A DNA stretch of 64,000 nt from NCBI GenBank assembly GCA_963840975.1, contig CAWJBC010000021.1, positions 1-64,000 on the forward strand. The letters run 5' to 3'. A program made the translations under genes and the position numbers. Source of the DNA: JAADJA01 sp963840975. GTDB taxonomy: Bacteria; Bacteroidota; Bacteroidia; Bacteroidales; JAADJA01. Below are positions 45,642-55,074 of this stretch, piece after piece; positions within the stretch are counted from its first letter, which is position 1; each line of letters begins with the position of its first letter. Under the pieces are notes generated by a model. It had not been told where the DNA came from. It saw only the letters and a list, made by a program, of their open reading frames with translations, and made no database searches.

Positions 45642-47318
45642 ATGGCTTTGCTTAACAATACCGGTTCCCAGAAAAGCAAAGGATATAGTTTTTACAAAAA
45701 GTATATAAAATTACGTTCTTCAATATATAGCCGGGTTATATTTATAATAACCGTATTATCAGTTTTCCTGTTTGTTTCTTTTGGACTAATTTTCAGGTCT
45801 GTATATGGAGAATACCTTAACACCGTCATCCGTCAGAGTGGAAATAACGTCGGCTCACTGGTAGAAGGAGCTTTATATTATTCCATGCTGGAAAATGATA
45901 AAAGCTCGTTGCAAAGCACTCTTGATATCATCAATACCATGCCTGGTATTGATGAGGTAAATATGTACAATAATGAGGACAGTCTTGTTTACTCATCTTA
46001 CTCATTCGATACTACATCCCATAGCAACCCCAATTGCAAAAGCTGTCACCCGGATATTAAAACAATGTTTCCCGGAATAGACAAATCATACCGGATCATT
46101 GATGAGGCTAGCTCCTGTTCCATGAGCAAAAGCAAAAATGGACACCGGCAATTGTTAATCCGGTCACCCATTTACAATGAAAGGTCCTGCTACCTGAGTT
46201 CCTGCCATGCACATAGCGAAAGTGATATTCTTCTCGGTTCTCTCATCATCAAAGTTCCTCTGCAAGACCTTGATATGGCAGTTATAAAATCGTCAAAAGA
46301 GTTTTTTCTTTTTGCCACTATTTCTACACTGTTACTCGTTTTCTTCTTAATATTATTTACCAGAAAAAATATAAAAAATCCGTTAAAAGCTATCATTAAC
46401 GCGAGTGAAGCAGTGGCAAAGGGAGATAAAACTATGCGCCTTGAGATTAAATCGGACCTCATGGACGATATGAGAATGGTTTCCGTGGCATTTAATAACA
46501 TGCTCGATAATTTGAATTTGGCAAACAAGGAACTCGAAAACTGGTCAGCACAACTTGAATACAAAGTTCAAAAAAAATCAGAAGAGTTATCAGAGATTCA
46601 AAATGAATTAATACATGTGGAGCGAATTGCTTCCCTCGGCAAGCTATCTTCCTCTGTTGCACATGAAATAAACAACCCATTATCGGGCGTTTTGACTTAT
46701 ACAAAACTGGTTCACAGACAATTAGATAAGCTGGATTTGAATAAGAAAGCAAAAGATCCCATGTTAAGATATTTGAAAGTAATTGAAGCCGAAACCAAAC
46801 GTTGCGGAGACATCGTAAAGGGATTGCTTGACTTCTCTAGAAAGGATCAGGAAAATTTTGAAAATAAGCGGCTGCATAAAATATTAAAGGATACTTACGA
46901 TTTGATGGCGCATCAGATGAAAATGGCAAATATTAACTTCTACACTGATTTTTCTGCCCAATCGGACTTAATCTTTTGCAGTGAAAATCAAATCAAACAG
47001 GCCTGTGTTGCTATTTTGGTCAATGCCTCCGAAGCAATTGGAGAAAATGGTGAAGTTATTATAAAAACGCTGAATCCGGATAGCGATCATATCAGGTTCG
47101 AAATAAGTGATAATGGAGTAGGAATCGCTCCTTCCGATATGACGCATATTTTTGAACCTTTTTTCTCAGCCAAATCAAAAGCAAATGGAATTGGATTGGG
47201 ATTGGCTATTGTTCATGGTATTGTACTAAGCCATAAAGGAAAAATAGAAATTGAGTCAGAGTTGGGTAAAGGAACAGCACTTTCTATCATCTTACCGCTG
47301 GCAAAGAATCAAAATTGA
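45642..47318 (+). CDS. Sensor histidine kinase with putative c-type haem motifs
   Basis: The 558-residue protein has TM1 at about 31-52 and TM2 at about 222-240. The extracytoplasmic domain between them contains CKSCH (132-136), a classic covalent haem site, and CYLSSCH (183-189), a CX4CH variant. A HAMP region (KNPLKAIINASEAVAKGDKT) and a coiled coil follow. The kinase core has His341 in SSVAHEINNPLSGVLTYTKL and ATPase motifs DNGVGIAPSD and GIGLGLAIVHG. Redox, oxygen or NO sensing is inferred. The stop lies 5 bases before the regulator ATG at 47324, so they are a pair. Confidence 0.88.
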   Translation: MALLNNTGSQKSKGYSFYKKYIKLRSSIYSRVIFIITVLSVFLFVSFGLIFRSVYGEYLNTVIRQSGNNVGSLVEGALYYSMLENDKSSLQSTLDIINTMPGIDEVNMYNNEDSLVYSSYSFDTTSHSNPNCKSCHPDIKTMFPGIDKSYRIIDEASSCSMSKSKNGHRQLLIRSPIYNERSCYLSSCHAHSESDILLGSLIIKVPLQDLDMAVIKSSKEFFLFATISTLLLVFFLILFTRKNIKNPLKAIINASEAVAKGDKTMRLEIKSDLMDDMRMVSVAFNNMLDNLNLANKELENWSAQLEYKVQKKSEELSEIQNELIHVERIASLGKLSSSVAHEINNPLSGVLTYTKLVHRQLDKLDLNKKAKDPMLRYLKVIEAETKRCGDIVKGLLDFSRKDQENFENKRLHKILKDTYDLMAHQMKMANINFYTDFSAQSDLIFCSENQIKQACVAILVNASEAIGENGEVIIKTLNPDSDHIRFEISDNGVGIAPSDMTHIFEPFFSAKSKANGIGLGLAIVHGIVLSHKGKIEIESELGKGTALSIILPLAKNQN

Positions 47319-47323
47319 AAACT

Positions 47324-48664
47324 ATGATAAAAAAAATATCGTTGTTAATCGTTGATGATGAAGATTCTGTAAGGGATTCGTTATACAACTGGTTTATTGA
47401 GGATGGCTATGAAGTGGATTGCGCTGAAAATGCGAAAGAAGCTTTATCACTGCTTGAATTAAAAAATTACAATATCATTCTGGCTGACATTAAAATGCCC
47501 GGTATGGACGGACTTGAAATGCACAGAAGAATCAAATCGCTGAACAAGGATTCCATCGTTATCATCATGACTGCATTTGCTTCGGTTGAAACGGCTGTTC
47601 AGGCATTGAAAGACGGCGCTTATGATTATGTAACAAAACCATTTGACCCTGATGATCTCTCGCATTTAATCCGCAATGCAACAAGCCAAATATCTCTGCA
47701 AGCAGAAAATGAAGTATTGAAAAATAAGCTCATTTCTTTGCACGACATTGATGATATAATTGGCAACAGCGATGCTATGTTGAAAGTTTTAAAGGAAGTT
47801 GAGAGTGTTGCACCATCCAATTCATCCGTCATTATTACAGGTGAAAGCGGTACCGGTAAAGAGCTTATCGCCAAAGCAATTCATTCCAATTCACCGCGTA
47901 AATATTTTCCGATGGTGAGTGTTCATTGCGGGGCTTTATCCGAAAGTTTGCTTGAAAGTGAACTATTTGGACACGAAAAGGGTGCGTTTACAGGCGCTAT
48001 GTTCAATCGTAAAGGAAGATTTGAAATGGCAGACGGGGGAACTATTTTTCTTGATGAAATTGCAACCATTTCTGGAAAAATGCAAATCGAGCTGCTGCGT
48101 GTACTTGAAACAAAAACCTTTGTACGGGTGGGAGGAAATAAGGAAATTAAATCCGATTTCAGAGTGATTTGTGCAACCAACAGAAATTTAATGAAGCTTG
48201 TTGAAGACGGAATTTTTCGCGAAGACCTCTATTACAGATTGAACGTGGTGAATATCATAATACCACCCCTTCGTGAGCGACCGGAAGATATTCCTCTGCT
48301 TGTTGACCACTTCATTAGAAAATACTGTACTTCTATGAGTCGCGATTTTATTGCAATTGATCAGGGGGCGTTGAAACGGATGGTGGAGTACCCCTTTCCT
48401 GGAAATGTACGTGAACTTGAAAACATGATCGAGCGCGCAATTGTGATTGGAAATGGAAAGGAAATAGCATTGAAAGATTTACCTTTGGGTAAAGAAAATA
48501 TAAGCAGCTCTTACGAGAGCCTTGATGACCTTGAAAAGAAATTCATACTCGAAGTTCTTAATAAATATGACTGGAACATTTCAAGATCGGCAAGAGCATT
48601 GAAAGTTGACAGGGTTACACTTTATAATAAAATTAAAAAATACAGTTTAAGAACCTCCAAATAA
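47324..48664 (+). CDS. Sigma-54-dependent response regulator (NtrC family)
   Basis: I use the ATG at 47324 (MIKKISLLIVDDEDSVRDSL) rather than the TTG at 47315. The 446-residue protein has a receiver domain with Asp in ILADIKMPGMDG, an AAA+ domain with GESGTGKELIAKAIH, the sigma-54 contact loop GAFTGA in EKGAFTGAMFNRKG, and GGTIFLDEI, then a Fis-type helix-turn-helix (ISRSARALKVDRVTLYNKI). It is the partner of the haem-motif kinase upstream. Its target promoters are not visible; the module upstream at 40949-45527 is the obvious candidate. Confidence 0.95.
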   Translation: MIKKISLLIVDDEDSVRDSLYNWFIEDGYEVDCAENAKEALSLLELKNYNIILADIKMPGMDGLEMHRRIKSLNKDSIVIIMTAFASVETAVQALKDGAYDYVTKPFDPDDLSHLIRNATSQISLQAENEVLKNKLISLHDIDDIIGNSDAMLKVLKEVESVAPSNSSVIITGESGTGKELIAKAIHSNSPRKYFPMVSVHCGALSESLLESELFGHEKGAFTGAMFNRKGRFEMADGGTIFLDEIATISGKMQIELLRVLETKTFVRVGGNKEIKSDFRVICATNRNLMKLVEDGIFREDLYYRLNVVNIIIPPLRERPEDIPLLVDHFIRKYCTSMSRDFIAIDQGALKRMVEYPFPGNVRELENMIERAIVIGNGKEIALKDLPLGKENISSSYESLDDLEKKFILEVLNKYDWNISRSARALKVDRVTLYNKIKKYSLRTSK

Positions 48665-48737
48665 TCCATATAATTTAAAGATGGATGGTTGCCAACATTG
48701 TAGATTTTAACCACAAATTCACTAAGAGAGTATTCAA

Positions 48738-49286
48738 TTGAACAGGCAAAGTATTCTATTAATATCTCATGGACACGTTGGGGAAAATTTCCTCGAAATC
48801 GTTGCAGAAGACATAACGCGTGAGTTTATTTATCCTGTCAAAATCAAAGAAAGTCATGCCGACCTAAGTGAATACTACGACCCCACACGAAGACAATACG
48901 ATGGCAATAAAATATTAAAATTCCTTGATTCCACTACCGATCAGGATTCTTTGAAAACAATCGGATTGTTCGAGGTGGATTTATTTATACCCATCCTTAC
49001 ATACATTTTCGGTCAGGCTATCCTAAACGGAAAAACCGGGATTGTATCAACTTACCGTCTTAAAAATGAACAATACGGAATGAAAAAGGATGAATATCTA
49101 TTGCTCGACCGGTTACGAAAAGTTGTGATCCATGAACTGGGTCATGCCTTTGGATTGATTCATTGCCATATACCCATTTGCGTTATGAGATCAGGCACTT
49201 ACGTTGAAGACATTGATCAGAAGCAGCATAAGCTTTGTAATAAATGCCGCGCTATACTTGAATCGTTTCCATTGTTCTCTCAATAG
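48738..49286 (+). CDS. amzA: Archaemetzincin (peptidase family M54)
   Basis: The 182-residue zinc metalloprotease has the extended motif HELGHAFGLIHC, then CVMRSGTYVEDID, and KLCNKCRAIL, the four-Cys zinc site of archaemetzincins. The start appears to be a TTG (48738) since no earlier ATG exists in frame and the N-terminus (NRQSILLISHGHVGENFLE) is well formed. No signal peptide is seen, so it is cytosolic. It follows the response regulator by 73 bases. The substrate is unknown in the family. Confidence 0.9.
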   Translation: MNRQSILLISHGHVGENFLEIVAEDITREFIYPVKIKESHADLSEYYDPTRRQYDGNKILKFLDSTTDQDSLKTIGLFEVDLFIPILTYIFGQAILNGKTGIVSTYRLKNEQYGMKKDEYLLLDRLRKVVIHELGHAFGLIHCHIPICVMRSGTYVEDIDQKQHKLCNKCRAILESFPLFSQ

Positions 49287-49407
49287 CGTTCTTTTTCGTA
49301 TTTATTCTATTTAAAAATAAACGTAAAAATATCAGCGTAGATCTGCGTTACTGCGGGAAAATATGCAACTGAGCAGTAATTTTGAAGGAAACATCCGGTA
49401 TGATACC

Positions 49408-50247
49408 TTAATCCTGTTTTGCAAAAAGCGGAATGGTTACGCCAAACAAAATATTGGTTTGTGCAAAGAAAAAATGCTGGTGGGCTTTATCATTGTTCGA
49501 ATTACTGGTTTTGACATCCGGAAGATGAATGAAGCCTCCTTTTAATTCAGTTCTGAATGTGATGACTTTAAACAAATAAATACTCAAACCGGTTTGCAGG
49601 CTAAGCCCATACCCCGAAATATGGAAATAGTCGCTTAATTCCTGGTTCATAAACCTAACTGCTGTCCTCGGCATGACCATACCTGCATTTATTCCTTCAT
49701 CAAAAAAAATACTTAGCCTGAGTTTAGGAATGTCAAGTATCCTGTCGTAACGGCTAAGTCCTGCATTGATATAGTTCAGCCCATCCGTATGCTCATATTG
49801 CAAAAAATCATCTGCCAGAACGATATCTGAATTATCATAATCGCCATTATAAGGTGAGTTGCCAACATTTATCTCTCCGTTTATTTTAACGGTTTGATTC
49901 TGTACCATAACATACTTCATGTGGTCAAACCCTCCTGAAATACAGTAGTGATCGGTAATGAAGTATCCAACCTTAAAATTGGTCTGAGGAACGGTAAGTT
50001 TGGTAGGATGCAGGTATGGGTCAAACCCGACAGGTGATTGCCGGTCTTTCGCCTGCACATCATACAATGTAAAGTCGTAGTTTTCGCCATTAAACCGGAT
50101 GTCGGAGTTGGTATACCAATCTCTGTTCCAGCCCCAAAAAAGAAAAACCTTTCCTTTCATTCTTGCTTCCTGGGCATTGGATGCCAATGATAACACTATG
50201 ATGCCAATTAAAAAAAGAATTTTTAAACAAACAGATTGATTTTTCAT
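49408..50247 (-). CDS. Outer-membrane beta-barrel-like protein
   Basis: The 279-residue protein has a signal peptide (CLKILFLIGIIVLSLASNAQ). Amphipathic beta strands follow, such as GKVFLFWGWNRDWYTNSDI and NFKVGYFITDHYCISGGFD, and the last strand ends TNILFGVTIPLFAKQD. The layout is that of small Bacteroidota outer-membrane barrel proteins. The function is unknown. It is convergent with the archaemetzincin gene; the gap (about 49324-49362) holds a cagcgtagatctgcgttactg-like sequence resembling intergenic repeats of the phylum. Confidence 0.7.
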   Translation of the reverse strand: MKNQSVCLKILFLIGIIVLSLASNAQEARMKGKVFLFWGWNRDWYTNSDIRFNGENYDFTLYDVQAKDRQSPVGFDPYLHPTKLTVPQTNFKVGYFITDHYCISGGFDHMKYVMVQNQTVKINGEINVGNSPYNGDYDNSDIVLADDFLQYEHTDGLNYINAGLSRYDRILDIPKLRLSIFFDEGINAGMVMPRTAVRFMNQELSDYFHISGYGLSLQTGLSIYLFKVITFRTELKGGFIHLPDVKTSNSNNDKAHQHFFFAQTNILFGVTIPLFAKQD

Positions 50248-50516
50248 GACGACTTAACAAAATAACTTGGATAAAGTTTTTTAACCACCTCTCAAATTGA
50301 AGCCAACAAAGGATATTAAACTATCCTGACCCTTTTAGTTCCAGACATTTGCTGGAATGCCGCAACATTCAATTTCATTCATGATTTCTTAAAATCCCAT
50401 TGGAGATTCAGGAGCTCTTTGTTGCTTTTAGGGAACAACTATTACCTGAGTATTTGCGGTGATATGAAATAGCAGCGAATTAATTATTATGTTTAACGTG
50501 TATTTGTTTAATCCTG

Positions 50517-51680
50517 TTAGAGGTATTCATTAAGATCCGAGTTTAAAATCCTTATCAATTCCGACATATTGTCTTTCCTTGTTTCGGTAAATAAAAATCC
50601 AAAAAGAGGAAATCTTTTATAGTCTGCTTTTCTTAATTCCAAAGGATTTTCAAAATCAGCCAGCAGTTTATCGTAATTGAATGATGCAATGTCCTTCCCC
50701 TGAATTCCGGTATTGTTATTCAATACTATATTGCTGTAAATAACATCTTCCTTTCCCTTTAGAAGTTGGTTCCAGTCAGGTTCTTTTTTGTAAAAAAAAT
50801 ATTCATAAACATTCATTCCGTAAGCATGCCAGGCAAGATCAGGAGTTGAGCACCATCCGCCAAACCGCATCGGATTGAATTCAATCGGTGCGATTTTCCC
50901 GTTCTCATCTATCCTCACCTCTACATGGGCTGGAAAATTTTTGAGGTGCACCCTGCTACCTACTTCCAGTAAAAAATCTCTGATTTTGTCGTTGTAATTC
51001 CTGATAATATCGGCTGAGGTAAAATAAACCCGGTCATTAACATCCTTGTCCGATGAAAAAAGATGTTTAAGTATATTCAACACAACGGGCTGACCATCCT
51101 GATTGAAATAGCAATCAATTGCAAACTCCTCACCCCGGATACACTCCTCAATGATAAATTCATCCGGTTTCAGAACTTCTAAAGGATATAAGGTTTCTAC
51201 TTGACTGATCTCTGTCTTTATTCTGCTTATTGTTTCAACCCATTCTTCTAACCCTTCCACCTTGTTTACCCCAAGGCTGAAAAAGCCGACATTGGGTTTA
51301 ACAATCAAAGGATAAGGCAACTGACGACCATCCAGTTTCTCAAGACCACGAAGTGTCACTTGTTTGTAGAAATAGCCGGGATACAAGTCCTCCAAAAGGC
51401 ATCGGAATAAATATTTGTTTTTGAATTGATTGATTTTTTGAGGCAAATCAGAAAACTGTAAGTTTTTTACTATCCAGCCGATAGCGTTCTCAGAATTACT
51501 GTATAGAAGCAGGTCATCATCATTTCTGACCTTTTCGATGGCATCTTTTTCCGAAATAAAAAAAATAGATTTATTCGCTAATAAACTCTCGGCGACTTCG
51601 GTGCGGATCACAGGAATCTTGTTTCTCAAAATTGTTGTTTCCAGAAAATCAGATAAGTAGGGATTATCTATTAGAATCAT
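50517..51680 (-). CDS. ATP-grasp protein
   Basis: The 387-residue protein has ATP-grasp features: PYPLIVKPNVGFFSLGVNKV (P-loop-like Lys), EFIIEECIRGEEFAIDCYF, and HVEVRIDENGKIAPIEFNPM, which contains the metal-binding Glu and Asn. The family joins a carboxylate to an amine or thiol using ATP. The ligand is unknown. The gene stands alone, opposite in direction to the Cache/PAS kinase downstream. Confidence 0.82.
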   Translation of the reverse strand: MILIDNPYLSDFLETTILRNKIPVIRTEVAESLLANKSIFFISEKDAIEKVRNDDDLLLYSNSENAIGWIVKNLQFSDLPQKINQFKNKYLFRCLLEDLYPGYFYKQVTLRGLEKLDGRQLPYPLIVKPNVGFFSLGVNKVEGLEEWVETISRIKTEISQVETLYPLEVLKPDEFIIEECIRGEEFAIDCYFNQDGQPVVLNILKHLFSSDKDVNDRVYFTSADIIRNYNDKIRDFLLEVGSRVHLKNFPAHVEVRIDENGKIAPIEFNPMRFGGWCSTPDLAWHAYGMNVYEYFFYKKEPDWNQLLKGKEDVIYSNIVLNNNTGIQGKDIASFNYDKLLADFENPLELRKADYKRFPLFGFLFTETRKDNMSELIRILNSDLNEYL

Positions 51681-51845
51681 TGGGTCTCTTTTTTGATTTG
51701 AAGTTTATTAGCAACTCTTAATTTGTAAACAATCCGGACTGGCCAAAAATACAGAAAGTAATAGAAAAAATAGAACTGCAATTTAAAGATATGATCTTAT
51801 TATTTCTTCTTCTTAGCATTATTAGCTTTAGTTTTGCATGGTTAA

Positions 51846-53963
51846 ATGGTTAGCATGAGAAGAATTTATTCACGAATTCCCCCTAAAGTCAGACTTTACA
51901 TTCCTATTGTTACCGGGATTATAATTGCGATCTCTGCCATAACGGTTTATTCGGTAAATAAACAGCGAAACAACGTAATCCGATCCCTCGAAAGGAATTT
52001 GTCTTTAGAGGTTGCCACCCTCAAAAAAATGTTTGAAAGGGAATACGCAGTTAAGCTGGATAAGGTGAAAATAGATTTGAATGTTTTGCACGATAAATTT
52101 TATTCGGCTGATTTTATAATTGGATCAAAAAAGCAAAAGATTAAGATTATCAATCAAATAACCCTGATTGAGCACGAAACCGAAATTGCTGATTGGACAC
52201 TTGGTGGTTCGAAAATATTTGAAAATTTTGATCTTGTTGATAGCGTTCACAAATTGGTTGGAGGAACATTTACCATATTTCAAAAATCTGACAGCGGCTA
52301 TATCCGAATCTCAACCAATGTGCTGACGTCAGATGGAAGTCGAGCCACCGGAACTTTTATTCCCAATAATTCACCGGTGGTTCAAACAATCGAAAGAGGC
52401 AACCCATTTATCGGTCGGGCTTTTGTAGTAAACGATTGGTATATCACGGCATACGAACCTGTTTATCAGGATGGTAAAATTGTAGGGATGTTGTATGCAG
52501 GTGACCAAGAAAAAGATTTGAAGGAATTGCAAACCAAGCTCAGTGAATTGAAAATTGGGGAAAGGGGGTTTATTTTTGTTTTGGATGAAAAAGGAAAATT
52601 CATCATCCATCCTTATGCTGAAGGACAAACATGGGATTCTGAACCGGTTATCCAGTATATTCTTGAAAATAAAGCGGGACTATTAACCTATCGTTTGACC
52701 AGGGATAATGTTGAGAAGATAGTTGCATTTGATTATTTCCCTGAATTTAAACATTACATTGCCGCTTCTGTGCCGGTGAGAGAAGAAACCAGATCATTGG
52801 TTCGCGAAATCATTATCAACTCATCCATAACAGCTTTTTTTATCATCGTTGCTTTTTCTGTTTTTGTGTATCTGATTACGCAGGAGAAGGTGCGAAAGTT
52901 TTTAACCCGGCTTGAGCAATCATCATCTAAGTTAAAATCAACTGAGCAGGCACTTCAGCAGTCGGAACAGCATTTTCAGACACTTTTCCACAGCAGTTCC
53001 GACGAAATATTCGTCATTGATTTCAATGGCAATTTTATTGAAGTGAATCAGGTAGCTTGTGATACTCTTGGTTTTACACGAGAAGAATTCCTTCGCATAA
53101 ACATCAGGGATATTAAGACCGAAAAATTCCTTGAAAATGTTGAGAAAAACATCAGTATGATCACCAAATTCGGACAGTACCGTTACGAATCCGAAAACAA
53201 AGCCAAAGATGATAAGGTGATCCCGGTGGAAATGAAAAGCAGGGTGATTGACTACAAAGGAGGTCCGGCGATACTTTCCATTGCAAGAGACATCAGCGAA
53301 CGAAAGGAAATAGAGGAGAAGATACTGACTACTATTATCAAAACTGAGGAGAACGAGCGAAAGCGTTTTGCGGCTGACCTTCACGACGACCTGGCACCAA
53401 TTCTTTCAACGGTAAAACTTTACACCGATTTGCTGAAAAAGGGAAATTACAAAAAGATCAACGAAGGGGAGGCTATTAAGAATATTGAGGAATTGGTGGA
53501 TATGGCGATCAAGTCAACCCGTGAGATTTCAAGGAATATCCGTCCGAATATTTTACAGGACTTCGGGTTGGCTGCTGCCATCAACGATTTTTGTTCCTTT
53601 ATTAACCGCACCAACACAATTTCGATCAGCATCAATACAAGTGCTTATAAAATCAATACAAGAGGAATAGAAGAATCCCTGCTCTATCAGGCATTAAAGG
53701 AGTTGATCAACAATACCCTGAAACACTCCGGGGCAAAAAATGTCAAAATCGAACTCAAGAGTTTTGAAAATCAGGTAATTTTGTATTACCGCGATGATGG
53801 CAAAGGGTTTAATGTAGCAAATGCCCTTAAAGAAAATGGCGGACTGGGATTGAACAACATCATAAACAGAATTAAGTCGGTGCAGGGAAATGTTGACATC
53901 AACAGCGAGGAAGGCTCCGGGATGTTCCTGATCGCCTCATTGAAAATTAAAGAAAACAGGTAA
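51846..53963 (+). CDS. Sensor histidine kinase, Cache-PAS-HisKA_3 (NarX type)
   Basis: The 705-residue protein has TM1 at about 15-38 and TM2 near 325-345. The extracellular domain is a single-Cache type (about 40-320), with RAFVVNDWYITAYEPVYQDG and MLYAGDQEKDLKEL. A PAS domain follows (about 375-490; LFHSSSDEIFVIDFNGNF). The HisKA_3 core has ENERKRFAADLHDDLAPILS, with the phosphorylated His in ADLHDD, and NTLKHSGAKNVKI with the ATPase box DDGKGFNV. The ligand of the Cache domain is unknown. The next gene, three bases away, is its LuxR-type partner. Confidence 0.92.
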   Translation: MVSMRRIYSRIPPKVRLYIPIVTGIIIAISAITVYSVNKQRNNVIRSLERNLSLEVATLKKMFEREYAVKLDKVKIDLNVLHDKFYSADFIIGSKKQKIKIINQITLIEHETEIADWTLGGSKIFENFDLVDSVHKLVGGTFTIFQKSDSGYIRISTNVLTSDGSRATGTFIPNNSPVVQTIERGNPFIGRAFVVNDWYITAYEPVYQDGKIVGMLYAGDQEKDLKELQTKLSELKIGERGFIFVLDEKGKFIIHPYAEGQTWDSEPVIQYILENKAGLLTYRLTRDNVEKIVAFDYFPEFKHYIAASVPVREETRSLVREIIINSSITAFFIIVAFSVFVYLITQEKVRKFLTRLEQSSSKLKSTEQALQQSEQHFQTLFHSSSDEIFVIDFNGNFIEVNQVACDTLGFTREEFLRINIRDIKTEKFLENVEKNISMITKFGQYRYESENKAKDDKVIPVEMKSRVIDYKGGPAILSIARDISERKEIEEKILTTIIKTEENERKRFAADLHDDLAPILSTVKLYTDLLKKGNYKKINEGEAIKNIEELVDMAIKSTREISRNIRPNILQDFGLAAAINDFCSFINRTNTISISINTSAYKINTRGIEESLLYQALKELINNTLKHSGAKNVKIELKSFENQVILYYRDDGKGFNVANALKENGGLGLNNIINRIKSVQGNVDINSEEGSGMFLIASLKIKENR

Positions 53964-53966
53964 ACT

Positions 53967-54599
53967 ATGGACATAGCAAGAGTAATTATCGTAGATGATC
54001 ATGTTATTTTTCGCAAAGGGTTGCATACCATTCTGAATGAGATTGACGAGGTGAAGGTTGTTGGTGAAGCCTCCAACGGTAACGAATTGTTAGACCTGCT
54101 AAAGAAGCAGGAAACCGATATCATTTTCATGGACATTAAAATGCCTGTTATGGATGGCATTGAAGCGACACGAAAAGTGCTGATGAAATATCCTGATATC
54201 AAAATTATAGCACTGACAATGTTCGAAGAAATCAGCTATTTCAACGAAATGATCGAAGCCGGAGCATCCGGTTTTCTGCTTAAAAAAACTACCGGTGAAG
54301 AGTTGGAAAAGGCGATCAATATGGTTTTGTTGGACGAAAGTTATTTTTCCGAAGAGTTCATGAGTTCGGTAAACAGACACATCAAACCCAAACAGAAAGA
54401 TCCTTCAATTGTTCTTACTGACCGTGAACAGGAAGTTTTAGAACTAATTTGTAAGGGACATTCCAACGCCGAAATTTCAAAATTTCTCGGATTAAGCTCC
54501 CGTACAATTGATGGACATCGGGCTAAACTTCTGGAAAAAACAGGAGCCAAAAATGCGCCTAACCTGGTGATGTTTGCGATAAAGAACGGTTTGATCTAA
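53967..54599 (+). CDS. NarL/LuxR-family response regulator
   Basis: The 210-residue protein has a receiver domain with Asp in IIFMDIKMPVMDGIEATRK and Lys in SGFLLKKTTG. The C-terminal LuxR HTH reads LTDREQEVLELICKGHSNAE and then LGLSSRTIDGHRAKLL. It is the partner of the NarX-type kinase upstream. The hairpin at its stop codon suggests that it ends the operon. Confidence 0.95.
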   Translation: MDIARVIIVDDHVIFRKGLHTILNEIDEVKVVGEASNGNELLDLLKKQETDIIFMDIKMPVMDGIEATRKVLMKYPDIKIIALTMFEEISYFNEMIEAGASGFLLKKTTGEELEKAINMVLLDESYFSEEFMSSVNRHIKPKQKDPSIVLTDREQEVLELICKGHSNAEISKFLGLSSRTIDGHRAKLLEKTGAKNAPNLVMFAIKNGLI

Positions 54600-54628
54600 C
54601 CTAACAGGTTTTTTCCAACCTGTTAGGT
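54599..54628 (+). terminator. Hairpin at the end of the LuxR regulator gene
   Basis: ACCTAACAGGTT (54599-54610) is the exact reverse complement of AACCTGTTAGGT (54617-54628), with a six-base loop TTTTCC. It begins at the last base of the stop codon. The weak T-content after it makes a standard terminator possible but not certain. Confidence 0.6.
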
Positions 54629-54952
54629 CTATTGCCTACTTCTTTTTTATTAATAACCAATACTTCCTGCAACTGTCAATTTTTCGTTTGGTATAATTCA
54701 ATACGTGGGTAAAAACACTGGAGAAAAAATATAATTTTTCAAGAAACTCTCACCGTGTAAAACACCTGCCAAAAAATATTTTCACTTTTTTTTCAAAATA
54801 AATCTAAATGCCACTATTTATTGTTAATCGAATAACAATGCCACTTTCCGAAATTTTCTTTGCACAACCAATTCCCTCTGTTTTACCTCTGAATACAATT
54901 AGCAACAGCGATACCTAAATAACCTGAAATCCTTGTCCTGTGGCACTTTAAC

Positions 54953-54980
54953 GTCTAATATCTAACATCTAACGTCTAAC
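54953..54980. repeat. Four tandem copies of a 7-bp unit
   Basis: The units are gtctaat, atctaac, atctaac, gtctaac. They lie in the otherwise featureless gap between 54629 and 55074. A motif atgccact also occurs twice in that gap (54808 and 54838 region). Confidence 0.65.
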
Positions 54981-55074
54981 GCCTTTAGGTATTTCCACCT
55001 GTTTTCACGATGTGCTTTCTACTCTTGTGGGGACCATATTGCGGTTCTACTTTTGGCTCGTTAAGTTAATAAAA

